A stretch of DNA of 64,000 nucleotides, from assembly GCF_000428725.1 (NCBI RefSeq), contig NZ_AUAM01000015.1, positions 1 to 64,000 of the forward strand. Reading direction: 5' to 3'. This document shows positions 6,916 through 16,307 of this stretch, piece by piece. A model generated the notes under the pieces. That model made no database searches, had not been told where the DNA came from, and saw nothing but the letters and a program-made list of their open reading frames with translations. Position numbers and translations under genes: made by a program. The DNA is from Psychromonas aquimarina ATCC BAA-1526 (GTDB taxonomy: Bacteria; Pseudomonadota; Gammaproteobacteria; Enterobacterales; Psychromonadaceae). How positions within the stretch are numbered: the stretch's first letter is position 1; each line of letters opens with the position of its first letter.

Positions 6916-9483
6916 CTAAAAAAGCTCATCAGCTGAGGCGGGATTATTATCTGTTTTTTCCTGATCACCCAGTTCAAACAGCGGCGGTTCAGTACTGCCG
7001 GCTTCATCGGTATATTCAGTGGGTGTTGAGCCTGCATTAAAGTATTCAAAACGGGTTGTATAATCCGTTTTGTAGGTTAACAAGCCCGTTGTACGGTCGA
7101 TGCGTGCGGTGGAAATTTTATTCGGCCTAGCAGGTTTCTGCACCGGCTGCGAAAGGGCAGTTTCTTTCATAAAGTCGATCCATCCAGGCAGTGCAGTCCT
7201 TCCTCCAAACTCACCGCCGGAAATCTGCTCTTTACCTAGATTTGAATTCCAGGCTGCTTTACCCAGGTTACGATCGAAATTGTCAAATCCAATCCAGAAT
7301 GTGGCGGCTGTATTACCTACATAACCAGAGAACCATGCGTCTTTTGAATCGTTGGTTGTTCCGGTTTTTCCCCCAATATCTCTTCTTTTCAGAGCGTTGG
7401 CTGCGCGCCAGCCGGTACCGTTCCAGCCTGTTTTATGCTGCCAGCTTCCGCCGCCCCAAACCGCAGTATAAAGCAGTTCACGGGTTAAAAATGCGGTTTC
7501 TTCACTGATTGCAGGAACGGCAATCTGCTCCTCACTAATCGGTGAAATTGAACAAACCTGACCCAGCCTGCTTTCCGCTGATGCATTGGGGGTAAGCAGC
7601 TCGGATTGTGCCTGCTGCTTATAAAGTTTTTTACAGTCTCGACAGACAGTTTTCGGCGCAGCCTGATATATTACAGTACCGTATGAATCTTCAATACGTT
7701 CAATAAGATACGGCTCTATTTTATAGCCGCCGTTAGCGATAATTGCATATCCAGTCGCCACTTCTAGCGGTGAAGCTGATGCTGACCCTAAGGCAATGGT
7801 ATTATTTCTTGGTATATCTTCTTTATTAAAACCAAATTTTTCAAGCTGGCTGATAATTTTAGAGAAACCAAGGTCCTGCACTAAACGCACAGAGACAACA
7901 TTTTTAGACTGCCCGAGTGCCCGTCTTAAGCGGATTGGTCCGTCATAGACCGGTGGTGAGTTTTTTGGACGCCATGCGGCGCTGCCGCTCCATTGATTAA
8001 TTGGGGCATCATTAACCAGGGTTGCCAGCGTATAGCCGTTATCAAGCGCCGCAGAATAAATAAAGGGTTTAATATTTGAACCGACCTGGCGTTTTGCCTG
8101 GGTGACACGGTTAAATTTACTTTGTACAAAACTAAAACCCCCGACCATCGATGTGATAGCACCATCCTGCGGATTCAGAGACACGAATGCCGCACTTGCG
8201 TCTGGGTATTGAGATAATTCTAAAAGCTGATCGACCTGACGCACCCATATCTGCTCTCCTGCAGAAACAATTTCTGCAGCCGTCTTAGGCGGTTTACCCT
8301 GTCTGGAATCGCTTTTAAACGGGCGTGCCCATTTCAGACCGTCCCAGCCGATGGTTTGTATTTCAGTACCTGAGTCTTTAGTGATCACTTGAATCGATTT
8401 ATCGTCGACCTGCATAACAACCGCAGGGCGGAGATCGGCAAAACTAGGCTCTTTTTTCAGGCGGGCGGCAATATCTTCAACTGACCAGTTTTCATCAGGT
8501 GCCTGCCATAACACCTTTTTAGCGCCTCGATAACCATGACGTTGATCATAAGCATGCAGGTTTTCAATAACGGCTTTGTTGGCTGCTTCCTGAGTCTTTT
8601 TGTTAATGGTTGTGTAGACGCTGAAGCCGTCGTTATAGCTGCGCTGTTCACCGTAAAGTTCTACCAGTTTGTTGCGGGCTACTTCAGCTACATAATGAGC
8701 AGACAGGGTGATCTCTGCACCATGGTATTTGCCGGTAATCGGGCTCTGCGCTGCTTCATCAAATTCCGCCTGAGTAATATATTTTTCGTCGAGCATGCGG
8801 GCTAGAACGATATTACGGCGTTTTTTGGCATTTGCAGGTGAATAGATCGGATTTAAACGAGACGGGGCTTTTGGTAAACCTGCAAGTACAGCCATTTGCG
8901 GCAGGGTTAATTCCTCTACTGATTTTCCATAATAAACCTGAGCAGCAGCACCTACGCCGTAGGAACGCTGTCCTAAGGATATTTTATTGAGATAAAGCAT
9001 CAGAATTTCGTCTTTAGTCAGTATCTGCTCAATCTGAACGGCAATAAATATTTCTTTAATTTTACGGATGAAAGTTTTTTCCCGGGTTAAAAAGAAATTA
9101 CGTGCCACCTGCTGTGTAATAGTACTGGCTCCTTGTCTGGCCTGACCAGTTGATGCATAAACCATAGCCGCCCGGGCGATACCGATCGGATCAATGCCGA
9201 AATGCTGATAATAGCGGCTGTCTTCGGTTGCTAAAAATGCATGAATCAGCTGTTCTGGTACGTCTTTTCTGGCCAGGGGTATGCGTTTTTTTTCGCCATA
9301 CTGAGAGAGCAGTTCACCGTCAAGACTGAATACCTTCATTGGTACCTGTAACTGGATATCCTGAATAGAAGCAACATCCGGTAAATCCGCTTTAACATGA
9401 TAATAAATAACAACTATTGCTCCAATGCCCGTCAGGGTTAAAAAAGCAGAAACTAAGAAAAATCGTTTCATCCATTTCATCAT
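6916..9483 (-). CDS. mrcA: Penicillin-binding protein 1A (class A)
   Basis: An 855-residue bifunctional peptidoglycan synthase (E. coli PBP1A: 850). An N-terminal membrane anchor (about 7-29) is followed by the glycosyltransferase domain with EDSRYYQHFGID (catalytic Glu near residue 85) and QGASTITQQVARN. An OB-like insert and the transpeptidase domain follow, with the SxxK serine in GSNIKPF (about 466), the SKN triad (GQSKNVVS) and KTGTTNDSKDAW (about 704-715). The acidic C-terminal tail is disordered-looking. It acts in the periplasm in side-wall elongation. It is divergent from pilM, the conserved arrangement in gammaproteobacteria (mrcA next to hofM/pilM in E. coli). Confidence 0.97.
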   Translation of the reverse strand: MMKWMKRFFLVSAFLTLTGIGAIVVIYYHVKADLPDVASIQDIQLQVPMKVFSLDGELLSQYGEKKRIPLARKDVPEQLIHAFLATEDSRYYQHFGIDPIGIARAAMVYASTGQARQGASTITQQVARNFFLTREKTFIRKIKEIFIAVQIEQILTKDEILMLYLNKISLGQRSYGVGAAAQVYYGKSVEELTLPQMAVLAGLPKAPSRLNPIYSPANAKKRRNIVLARMLDEKYITQAEFDEAAQSPITGKYHGAEITLSAHYVAEVARNKLVELYGEQRSYNDGFSVYTTINKKTQEAANKAVIENLHAYDQRHGYRGAKKVLWQAPDENWSVEDIAARLKKEPSFADLRPAVVMQVDDKSIQVITKDSGTEIQTIGWDGLKWARPFKSDSRQGKPPKTAAEIVSAGEQIWVRQVDQLLELSQYPDASAAFVSLNPQDGAITSMVGGFSFVQSKFNRVTQAKRQVGSNIKPFIYSAALDNGYTLATLVNDAPINQWSGSAAWRPKNSPPVYDGPIRLRRALGQSKNVVSVRLVQDLGFSKIISQLEKFGFNKEDIPRNNTIALGSASASPLEVATGYAIIANGGYKIEPYLIERIEDSYGTVIYQAAPKTVCRDCKKLYKQQAQSELLTPNASAESRLGQVCSISPISEEQIAVPAISEETAFLTRELLYTAVWGGGSWQHKTGWNGTGWRAANALKRRDIGGKTGTTNDSKDAWFSGYVGNTAATFWIGFDNFDRNLGKAAWNSNLGKEQISGGEFGGRTALPGWIDFMKETALSQPVQKPARPNKISTARIDRTTGLLTYKTDYTTRFEYFNAGSTPTEYTDEAGSTEPPLFELGDQEKTDNNPASADELF

Positions 9484-9677
9484 TTTAGATATACCTTAAA
9501 CATTTCTTACAAATAGTTGATTTAAATTGATATTATTATCTGTCATGCCCTAGTATATAGTGATATTTAGGGAGTTAAAGAGGGAAGTGTGACTTATCGC
9601 CTTGTAGTTAGCGATTTTCGTCTTATTATTAATCCATAAAGTGTTCTCTCTTTTCAAATAATTATGGCAAGGATGTT

Positions 9678-10736
9678 ATGTTTGCAGGTCTAAAAAAAAC
9701 AAATCAGAATGCGTTGATCGGCATTGATTTCGGTTCAAATTCAATTAAAGCGATTGCTCTTTCCAAGGGCAGGGGAACTTTTCAAATTGATGCTGTCGCT
9801 GAAGCGCCGATTGCAAAGGGTCTAATTGTTGATAATCACTTTGAAGATATTACAAAGCTCAGTCAGATTATTAAGCAGTTACGAAAAAATTTCCCCGCTT
9901 CATATCAAAATGCAGCTATCGCAGTAACCGGCGCTGATGTTATTACCAAAGTTATGCCGATGAATGCTGATTTAAGCGAGATTGACTTAGAAGCACAAGT
10001 TGAGCTTGAGGCAGAAAATAGCATCCCGTTTCCGCTTGATGAGATTTTCCTGGACTTTGAGGTTCTCGGGCCGAATGCTGCTAACAAAGAGTTAAATGAT
10101 GTACTAGTAAGTGCCGCTCGTCGGGAAACTGTTTTATCACAGGTTGACTGTGTGGAAGTGGCCGGCTTAAAGGTAAAAGTTGTGGACGTAGCCAGTCATG
10201 CCCAGGCAAGAGCGTGCGAACTGCTGTTTGAACGGGATGATTTCGATAAGGGCATTGCATTTATTGATATCGGCGCGTCACAAATGATGCTGAATATTAT
10301 GCATCAGGGTAATGTTATCTTTTCTCGTTCTAAGAATCATGGCGGTGCTGTGTGTACGCAGATGATGGCGGATCATTATGGGATGAGTTTCAGTGAAGCG
10401 GAAAAAGTAAAAGTTGAGCATAACTGGCCTGTTGACTGTGACATTGATGTCGTTGCTCCTTTTATTAATATGACAGTTAATCATTTACGCTTTGATCTGC
10501 GTATGTTTACCAATACGCCTAATAATATTCAGATTGATAAAATTATACTGACCGGGGGCTGTCAGTTAATGCCGGAACTGGTAAAGCAGTTAGAAGAAGA
10601 GCTGGACTTAAATGTTGAAATAGCTAGTCCGTTTCCTGGTTTTGAATATAAAAATGAATCGGACAATGTGCTGCTTCAGAAAGTTGGCGCCAAATATATG
10701 CTGGCATTAGGTCTGGCATTAAGAGGGGTTCAATAA
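9678..10736 (+). CDS. pilM: Type IV pilus assembly protein PilM
   Basis: A 352-residue actin-like cytoplasmic ATPase of the type IV pilus inner-membrane platform. The phosphate-1 loop is LIGIDFGSNSIKAIALS (about 13-29), the phosphate-2 region is GIAFIDIGASQMML (about 192-205), and the adenosine motif is IILTGGCQLMPELV (about 292-305). PilM binds the cytoplasmic N-terminus of PilN. It is the first gene of pilMNOPQ, and its stop overlaps the pilN start by one base (TAATG). The promoter should lie in the 194-bp gap shared with mrcA; I could not single out one convincing site. Confidence 0.95.
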   Translation: MFAGLKKTNQNALIGIDFGSNSIKAIALSKGRGTFQIDAVAEAPIAKGLIVDNHFEDITKLSQIIKQLRKNFPASYQNAAIAVTGADVITKVMPMNADLSEIDLEAQVELEAENSIPFPLDEIFLDFEVLGPNAANKELNDVLVSAARRETVLSQVDCVEVAGLKVKVVDVASHAQARACELLFERDDFDKGIAFIDIGASQMMLNIMHQGNVIFSRSKNHGGAVCTQMMADHYGMSFSEAEKVKVEHNWPVDCDIDVVAPFINMTVNHLRFDLRMFTNTPNNIQIDKIILTGGCQLMPELVKQLEEELDLNVEIASPFPGFEYKNESDNVLLQKVGAKYMLALGLALRGVQ

Positions 10737-11293
10737 TGTCTAATATTAACTTATTACCCTGGCGTGATGAATTTAAAAAGAAAAAGAAACACGCCTTTTT
10801 TGTTATTTTAATTATTACTTCGATCGTTGCACTGCTGCTTTCCTATGCCGGAAAAATGTATGTTGATGAATTAATCGGAGCACAAAATGAACGTAATCAA
10901 TTTCTACAGACTCAGACCATTATTTTAGACCGCCGGATTGCCGAGATTAATAAGATAAAAAAAGAAAAAGCGGAGCTCGAAAGCCGTATTAACGTGATTC
11001 AGAAATTAGAGGAAAAGCGTAATTCAGCAACTCGTCTGTTTAATACATTAGTGGATGTGGTTCCTGCGGGTATTTATTTAAAGTCTGCTTCCTTTTCTAA
11101 GGAGCAGGTTGATGTAAAAGGCATGAGTGAATCAAATAACCGTTTAGCAAAAATGATGAGAAATATAGACGGATCCGGGTGGTTAGGCGATTCATATATC
11201 AGCTCTATTGTTGCCGGACCAAGCAAGCCGATCAAGCTGAGCAATTTTGCAATGAAATTTGTTGTTGTTCCTGAAACTAAAGGGGAAAAATAA
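10736..11293 (+). CDS. pilN: Type IV pilus assembly protein PilN
   Basis: A 185-residue bitopic inner-membrane protein. The N-terminus carries the invariant PilM-binding INLLPWRDEFKKKKK (about 3-17), followed by a membrane segment (about 21-40), a coiled coil (about 50-95, repeating Glu/Lys/Leu/Ile) and a periplasmic ferredoxin-like fold that pairs with PilO. One-base overlaps at both ends (with pilM and pilO) imply translational coupling and near-equal synthesis. Confidence 0.95.
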   Translation: MSNINLLPWRDEFKKKKKHAFFVILIITSIVALLLSYAGKMYVDELIGAQNERNQFLQTQTIILDRRIAEINKIKKEKAELESRINVIQKLEEKRNSATRLFNTLVDVVPAGIYLKSASFSKEQVDVKGMSESNNRLAKMMRNIDGSGWLGDSYISSIVAGPSKPIKLSNFAMKFVVVPETKGEK

Positions 11294-11862
11294 TGGATTT
11301 AAATGAGTTAGATTTTGAAAATGTAGGCAGCTGGCCGAAACTTTACCGCGGAGTTTTTATTGTTATTATCTGCGCAATAATAAGCGGTGCTTTTTTCTAC
11401 TATGTGACTATTCCGCAGTTAGATAAACTGGAGGTTGTAAAAGCCAAGGAAGTTACCCTTAAGAATGAGTTTAAAGTGAAAGCTGCATTGTCTGCTAATT
11501 TAGAAGCATACCGTGCTCAAATGGTTGAAATAAATATTATTTTTGAAGGTTTGTTAAATAAGTTACCGAGTAAGAAAGAAGTTGCCAGTCTGCTTGATGA
11601 TATCAGCTTTATCGGCGCTGATAATGGTTTACAGTTTAAAAGTATTAACTGGGGGGTGGTAAAAAATCAGAAACTTTCTGTCGAGGTTCCTATCAGTATT
11701 CAGGTTGTCGGCACCTATCAGGAGCTCGGGCACTTTGCCGCTGATATTGCCGCTTTACCACGCATTGTAATACTGGACGATATGCGTTTAACAAAAGGCA
11801 GTAAAGATTCTTTAGTGTTAAATGTTGTTGCTAAAACATACCGTTATAAGGGAGGTAAATAA
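11293..11862 (+). CDS. pilO: Type IV pilus assembly protein PilO
   Basis: A 189-residue inner-membrane protein with a short cytoplasmic N-terminus (DLNELDFENVGSWP), a membrane segment at about 20-41, a periplasmic coiled coil and a C-terminal globular domain (PISIQVVGTYQELGHF..IAALPRIV is the family's most typical stretch, about 130-158). It forms the PilN-PilO heterodimer that links PilM to PilP. It overlaps pilN and pilP by one base each. Confidence 0.94.
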   Translation: MDLNELDFENVGSWPKLYRGVFIVIICAIISGAFFYYVTIPQLDKLEVVKAKEVTLKNEFKVKAALSANLEAYRAQMVEINIIFEGLLNKLPSKKEVASLLDDISFIGADNGLQFKSINWGVVKNQKLSVEVPISIQVVGTYQELGHFAADIAALPRIVILDDMRLTKGSKDSLVLNVVAKTYRYKGGK

Positions 11863-12380
11863 TGAGAATTATTATTATCTTACTTGTGAGTTTTCCTCTT
11901 TTATCATGTGTGGAAGCCGATGTTAATGATTTAAGTGCCTTTGTTGTTGAAGCAAAGTCAAAAGTGTATCCAATTAATGATAAAGTACCGGCATTAAAGA
12001 AAATTGAAGCGTTGGAGTTTACTCAGGAAAAAGGGCGTAACCCGTTTGTTGAACCTAAAGCAGAAGTTGCCGCACCAACTAAAAATGCACCTAAAAGTTG
12101 TCCGCAGCCTAATTTCAAGCGTAAGAAACAAGCGCTGGAGATGTATTCGCTTGGTAACTTAGTGATGCGCGGTACCTTGTTTATGAATGATGAATTATGG
12201 GCTCTAGTACAGGTTTCCGGTGGTGAGATACATAAAGTCAGGCCTGGGTATTATCTGGGGTTAAATCACGGAAAAGTATTAAAAATAACCAAAAACGAAA
12301 TTGAATTATTAGAGTTGGCCTCAGACAGAGACGGCTGCTGGCAGGAGCGGATTACACAGATTACGCTGCAGTCAGAATGA
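11862..12380 (+). CDS. pilP: Type IV pilus assembly lipoprotein PilP
   Basis: A 172-residue lipoprotein: a short signal peptide ending in the lipobox LLSC (Cys at about 16), then an extended segment, then the conserved RNPFVEP box (about 57-63) and a C-terminal beta domain beginning near MYSLGNLVMRGTLF that contacts the N0 domain of PilQ. It joins the PilNO complex to the secretin. Two further cysteines (in KSCPQP near residue 77 and DGCWQE near 161) are not something I would expect in every PilP and could form a disulfide. Fourth gene of the operon. Confidence 0.93.
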   Translation: MRIIIILLVSFPLLSCVEADVNDLSAFVVEAKSKVYPINDKVPALKKIEALEFTQEKGRNPFVEPKAEVAAPTKNAPKSCPQPNFKRKKQALEMYSLGNLVMRGTLFMNDELWALVQVSGGEIHKVRPGYYLGLNHGKVLKITKNEIELLELASDRDGCWQERITQITLQSE

Positions 12381-12406
12381 TCTTAAAGCAGGGATGAAAT
12401 AAAATC

Positions 12407-14545
12407 ATGAAAATACAAAACTTAAAAGCATTACTAAGTCCACTTTGGCTGTTATTTATATTGTTAAGTGCACCGGTGGCGCAGGCTGAATCACAGCTCA
12501 TTAAGTTGAATGTGAATCCACTTATTGACGGAAAGTTTGAACTGAAGTTTGAATTTAATGAAGCCGTTACTCGTTATCAGGATAAGCTGCATTACCGGCC
12601 GAATCAGCTGGTAATTGATGTTGAAGAAGCCAGCTCAGTTTTGAAGTTAAATCCGATTCAAATTGATAAAAACGGGGTTAACAATGTTGAAGCTAAGCGT
12701 ACTACTGACGGCCTGCGCCTGATTATCGCACTGGATACTTTAATGCCCTACCGCATTGTACAGGAAGACAAGCACCTGTTTGTGCGTTTCGGTGATGCAT
12801 CAACGCCGCTTGTAGATGAAAACGAAAGTGAAACAGCGCTGGCCGCCGCAGTAGCACAGGAAAGCGCCAGTCAGGCCGCCGCTGTCTCGCTGCTTGCCCA
12901 GGCCGCAACGGAAGAGAAAGCCGCTGCAGCGGTATCTGAAGAGACTCCTAAGGGTTATGTAAACAGCGTTAAATCAATTGATTTTAAACGAGGTTCTGAA
13001 GGTCAGGGTAAACTGCTGGTGTACCTTGATAATTCCAGTGTTGCTGTTGATATCCGCCGCCGCGATCAGCAGCTGATTGCTGAATTCCAAAGTACGCATA
13101 TTCCCAGTGAATTCTTATACATTATGGATGTGGTTGATTTTGCTACGGTAGTGGAAAAAGTTGAAACTTTTAAAGAAGACGGAAAAACGCGTTTTGTTTT
13201 TGATATAAAAGATGAATATAACTATCGTTATGATCAGCTGGATACCCTGTTTATGATTGAGGTATCTGAAAAACCTAAAGATCAAAAAGAAAGTGTGTAT
13301 CAGGGCAAAGCAATATCTCTGAATTTCCAGGATATTCCTGTGCGTACGGTTCTGCAGTTAATTGCTGATTTTAACGGTTTTAACCTGGTTATCACCGATT
13401 CCGTAAGCGGGAATATCACATTACGTTTAGATGATGTTCCCTGGGAGCAGGCTCTGGATATTATCCTGAAGGTAAAAGGGCTTGGTAAACGCATGGACGG
13501 TAACGTTCTGATGATTGCTCCGGCGGTTGAATTAGCGGCCAAGGAGCGTGAGCAGTTAGAAACAGAAAAAGAAGTTGCTGAATTATCACCGCTTTATTCT
13601 GAGTTTATTCAAATTAATTATGCCAAAGCCGCTGATATTTCAGCAATGTTATCCAGCGGTAATGCAAGCCTGTTATCTGCACGAGGCTCGGTAAGCATAG
13701 ACGCTAGAACCAATACCTTATTAGTAAAAGATACCGCTAATGTTATTGATGCGGTAAAAGATATGATTGAGGTCTTGGATATTCCTGTGCGCCAGGTTGT
13801 TATTGAAGCGCGTATGGTGACTGTGAATGACAGTGTCGGTGAGGAACTGGGGATCAAATGGGGCGTGACAGCACAAGGCGGCAGCAGTGCTACCTCGGGC
13901 ACACTGGTTGGAGCCGCTGCCGCTAATGCCGGCTCAGTGGCTGACCTTAATGATCGTCTCAATGTTAATCTACCTGTTGCAGGCGCACCTTCAATTGCTT
14001 TTCAGGTTGCTAAATTAGCTAATGGTGAATTATTAGACTTAGAGCTTTCTGCATTGGAGAAAGAAAATAAAGCTGAAATTATTGCCAGTCCGCGTATCAC
14101 CACTGCAAATCAGCAGACTGCGTATATTGAACAGGGTACAGAAATTCCTTACGTAGAGTCTGCATCGTCAGGTGCAACTTCGGTAAGCTTTAAAAAAGCG
14201 GTATTAAGTTTAAATGTAACACCGCAGATCACGCCTGATAATAAAGTGATTTTAGATCTGGTAATTACTCAGGATTCAAAGGGTGAAGTTATTCCTACCG
14301 GAATCGGGCAGGCCGTTTCAATTAACACCCAGGAGATTGGTACGCAGGTGTTAGTTGAGAACGGTGAAACCCTGGTATTGGGTGGTATCTATCAGCAGCG
14401 TATTACTGATACTGTAAGCAAAGTTCCTGTTTTAGGTGATATTCCATATGTAGGCTTCCTATTCAGAAACACGATTCATGAGAATGAAAAATCTGAGCTG
14501 CTTATATTTGTAACACCACGAATAGTAATGCAGACTAAATATTAA
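12407..14545 (+). CDS. pilQ: Type IV pilus secretin PilQ
   Basis: A 712-residue outer-membrane secretin through which the pilus passes. It has a signal peptide of about 27 residues (cleavage after APVAQA); two AMIN domains (about 30-125 and 185-290, the latter beginning VNSVKSIDFKRGSEGQGKL) separated by an Ala/Glu-rich linker; an STN/N0 domain (about 300-370, FQDIPVRTVLQLIADFNGF); a secretin N1 domain (about 395-460); and the C-terminal secretin barrel (about 470-712) with the VPVLGDIPYVGFLFR signature. AMIN domains bind peptidoglycan. It starts at ATG 12407, 26 bp after pilP, and is followed by a strong terminator. Confidence 0.97.
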   Translation: MKIQNLKALLSPLWLLFILLSAPVAQAESQLIKLNVNPLIDGKFELKFEFNEAVTRYQDKLHYRPNQLVIDVEEASSVLKLNPIQIDKNGVNNVEAKRTTDGLRLIIALDTLMPYRIVQEDKHLFVRFGDASTPLVDENESETALAAAVAQESASQAAAVSLLAQAATEEKAAAAVSEETPKGYVNSVKSIDFKRGSEGQGKLLVYLDNSSVAVDIRRRDQQLIAEFQSTHIPSEFLYIMDVVDFATVVEKVETFKEDGKTRFVFDIKDEYNYRYDQLDTLFMIEVSEKPKDQKESVYQGKAISLNFQDIPVRTVLQLIADFNGFNLVITDSVSGNITLRLDDVPWEQALDIILKVKGLGKRMDGNVLMIAPAVELAAKEREQLETEKEVAELSPLYSEFIQINYAKAADISAMLSSGNASLLSARGSVSIDARTNTLLVKDTANVIDAVKDMIEVLDIPVRQVVIEARMVTVNDSVGEELGIKWGVTAQGGSSATSGTLVGAAAANAGSVADLNDRLNVNLPVAGAPSIAFQVAKLANGELLDLELSALEKENKAEIIASPRITTANQQTAYIEQGTEIPYVESASSGATSVSFKKAVLSLNVTPQITPDNKVILDLVITQDSKGEVIPTGIGQAVSINTQEIGTQVLVENGETLVLGGIYQQRITDTVSKVPVLGDIPYVGFLFRNTIHENEKSELLIFVTPRIVMQTKY

Positions 14546-14579
14546 TCAGCCCAAACTCAGCTGCTTATATACATAGGAA

Positions 14580-14619
14580 AATAAGCTCGAAGTTAATCTT
14601 CGGGCTTATTTTTTTTTAT
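14580..14619 (+). terminator. Terminator of the pilMNOPQ operon
   Basis: AATAAGC-T-CGAAG pairs with CTTCG-G-GCTTATT around a TTAAT loop, followed by a run of at least eight T. It lies 35 bp after the pilQ stop. Confidence 0.88.
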
Positions 14620-14623
14620 ACGC

Positions 14624-14653
14624 TTGCAATAACTTATTAACAATTGCGATAAT
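14624..14653 (+). promoter_or_regulatory. Candidate sigma-70 promoter for aroK
   Basis: TTGCAA at 14624-14629 and GATAAT at 14648-14653 are separated by 18 bases, immediately after the pilQ terminator and about 65 bp before the aroK start. It would drive aroK-aroB-damX-dam. Confidence 0.55.
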
Positions 14654-14717
14654 GTACAGCACTTCTTTTTTTATAAAAGGGTTTTCCATTAATCAATCAC
14701 TTGAGTAGTAATTCAAC

Positions 14718-15233
14718 ATGGCAGAACAACGTAATATTTTCTTAATTGGCCCTATGGGGGCTGGTAAGAGCACAATCGGTCGTCATTTAGCACAAATGCT
14801 CCACCTTAACTTTCATGATTCAGATGCTGAAATAGAGAAAAAAACGGGTGCGGATATCGCATGGGTTTTTGATGTTGAAGGTGAAGAGGGGTTCCGTAAC
14901 CGTGAGCGGGATATGATTGACGAGTTAACACAGAATCATGGTATTGTTTTAGCTACCGGCGGCGGCGCAGTGCTGCGTTCCGAGAATAGAACACATTTGT
15001 CTGCACGAGGCATTGTTGTCTACTTAAAAACAAGTGTTAACAAACAGTTAGCACGCACCCTGAAAGACAAACGTCGTCCGTTATTACAAACGGAAGATCC
15101 CCGAACTGTACTTGAAGCTTTAGCTGAAAAACGTAATGAGCTGTATGACGAAGTTGCAGATTATACAATCGAAACTGATGAGCAGAGTGCTAAAGTCGTT
15201 GCAAGTCAGATTATTGCACTATTGGATTTCTAA
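14718..15233 (+). CDS. aroK: Shikimate kinase I
   Basis: A 171-residue P-loop kinase (E. coli AroK: 173) that phosphorylates shikimate at the 3-hydroxyl in chorismate synthesis. Walker A is [12 protein letters not shown] (about 12-23); the shikimate-binding region includes [19 protein letters not shown] (about 34-52) and TGGGAVLR (about 81-88); the lid region is KDKRRPLLQ. First gene of the aroK-aroB-damX-dam operon; its stop overlaps the aroB start by one base. Confidence 0.97.
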   Translation: MAEQRNIFLIGPMGAGKSTIGRHLAQMLHLNFHDSDAEIEKKTGADIAWVFDVEGEEGFRNRERDMIDELTQNHGIVLATGGGAVLRSENRTHLSARGIVVYLKTSVNKQLARTLKDKRRPLLQTEDPRTVLEALAEKRNELYDEVADYTIETDEQSAKVVASQIIALLDF

Positions 15234-16303
15234 TGGATAAATTAATTGTTGATTTAGGTGAGCGTAGTTACCCGATCTCTATCGGAGAAAATCTGCTTAA
15301 GCAGTCTGAGCTGTTTTCCAGTGTTATTACCGGCAAAAAAGTGATGATTGTAAGTAATGATGTCGTTGCGCCGCTTTATCTGCAAGTGTGTAAAGAAACA
15401 TTAAAAGATTTCCAGATAGATGAAATTATTTTACCTGACGGTGAAAAATTTAAAAATTTAGCGACCTTTGAAACCATTTTAAGCGGTTTACTGTCTAAAA
15501 AACATGCCCGTGATACCACAATTGTTGCCCTTGGCGGCGGTGTTATCGGCGATATGGCTGGATTTGCAGCTGCCTGTTATCAGCGTGGAGTTCCGTTTAT
15601 TCAGATCCCTACAACTGTTTTATCACAGGTTGATTCTTCGGTTGGAGGAAAAACAGCGGTTAACCATCCTCTTGGTAAAAATATGATCGGTGCCTTTTAC
15701 CAGCCTCAAGCAGTTGTTATTGATATTAACTGTCTTAAAACATTACCTGAACGTGAGTTTGCCGCAGGTATGGCTGAAGTCATTAAATACGGCATTATTT
15801 ACGATTCCGACTTTTTTTCCTGGTTAGAAAACAATGTCGAAGCGATTAAAGCGCAGCAGCCGCAGGCCCTTATTTATATGATCAAACGCTGCTGCGAAAT
15901 TAAAGCGGAAGTTGTTGCTCTGGATGAAAAAGAGCACGGTATTCGCGCGTTACTTAATCTTGGTCATACATTTGGTCATGCTATCGAAGCAGAGCAGGGC
16001 TATGGTAACTGGCTGCATGGCGAAGCGGTTGCCGCAGGTATGGTTTTAGCTGCTAAAACAGCATTAATTCTTGGTTTAATTAACCGCTCCCAAGTTGAGC
16101 AGATTATGCGTTTAATTAAGCAGTTTGATTTACCGCTAAGTGCACCAGAAACGATGGGGTACGAACAATTTGCTGAACATATGCAGCTGGATAAAAAAGT
16201 ACTGGACGGAAAATTACGCTTAGTATTACCAACTTCGATCGGTACAAGTGAATTAATTGGCAGTGTCAGTGAAGCAGTGCTTCGTAGTGTTATAGAACAC
16301 TAA
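15233..16303 (+). CDS. aroB: 3-dehydroquinate synthase
   Basis: A 356-residue NAD- and Zn-dependent enzyme (E. coli AroB: 362) making 3-dehydroquinate from DAHP. Motifs: LPDGEKFKN (about 65-73), the NAD-binding [20 protein letters not shown] (about 99-118), [21 protein letters not shown] (about 126-146), and metal-ligand histidines in [13 protein letters not shown] (about 241-253) and [11 protein letters not shown]. It is coupled to aroK by a one-base overlap and lies four bases before damX. Confidence 0.97.
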   Translation: MDKLIVDLGERSYPISIGENLLKQSELFSSVITGKKVMIVSNDVVAPLYLQVCKETLKDFQIDEIILPDGEKFKNLATFETILSGLLSKKHARDTTIVALGGGVIGDMAGFAAACYQRGVPFIQIPTTVLSQVDSSVGGKTAVNHPLGKNMIGAFYQPQAVVIDINCLKTLPEREFAAGMAEVIKYGIIYDSDFFSWLENNVEAIKAQQPQALIYMIKRCCEIKAEVVALDEKEHGIRALLNLGHTFGHAIEAEQGYGNWLHGEAVAAGMVLAAKTALILGLINRSQVEQIMRLIKQFDLPLSAPETMGYEQFAEHMQLDKKVLDGKLRLVLPTSIGTSELIGSVSEAVLRSVIEH

Positions 16304-16307
16304 AGCC

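Noticed and set aside
7926-8805. Several 60-90 codon frames inside mrcA on both strands
   Set aside because: They are contained in a strongly conserved gene and show no independent signals.
9484-9677. tRNA or small RNA gene between mrcA and pilM
   Set aside because: No cloverleaf, CCA end or terminator; the gap is sized for two divergent promoters.
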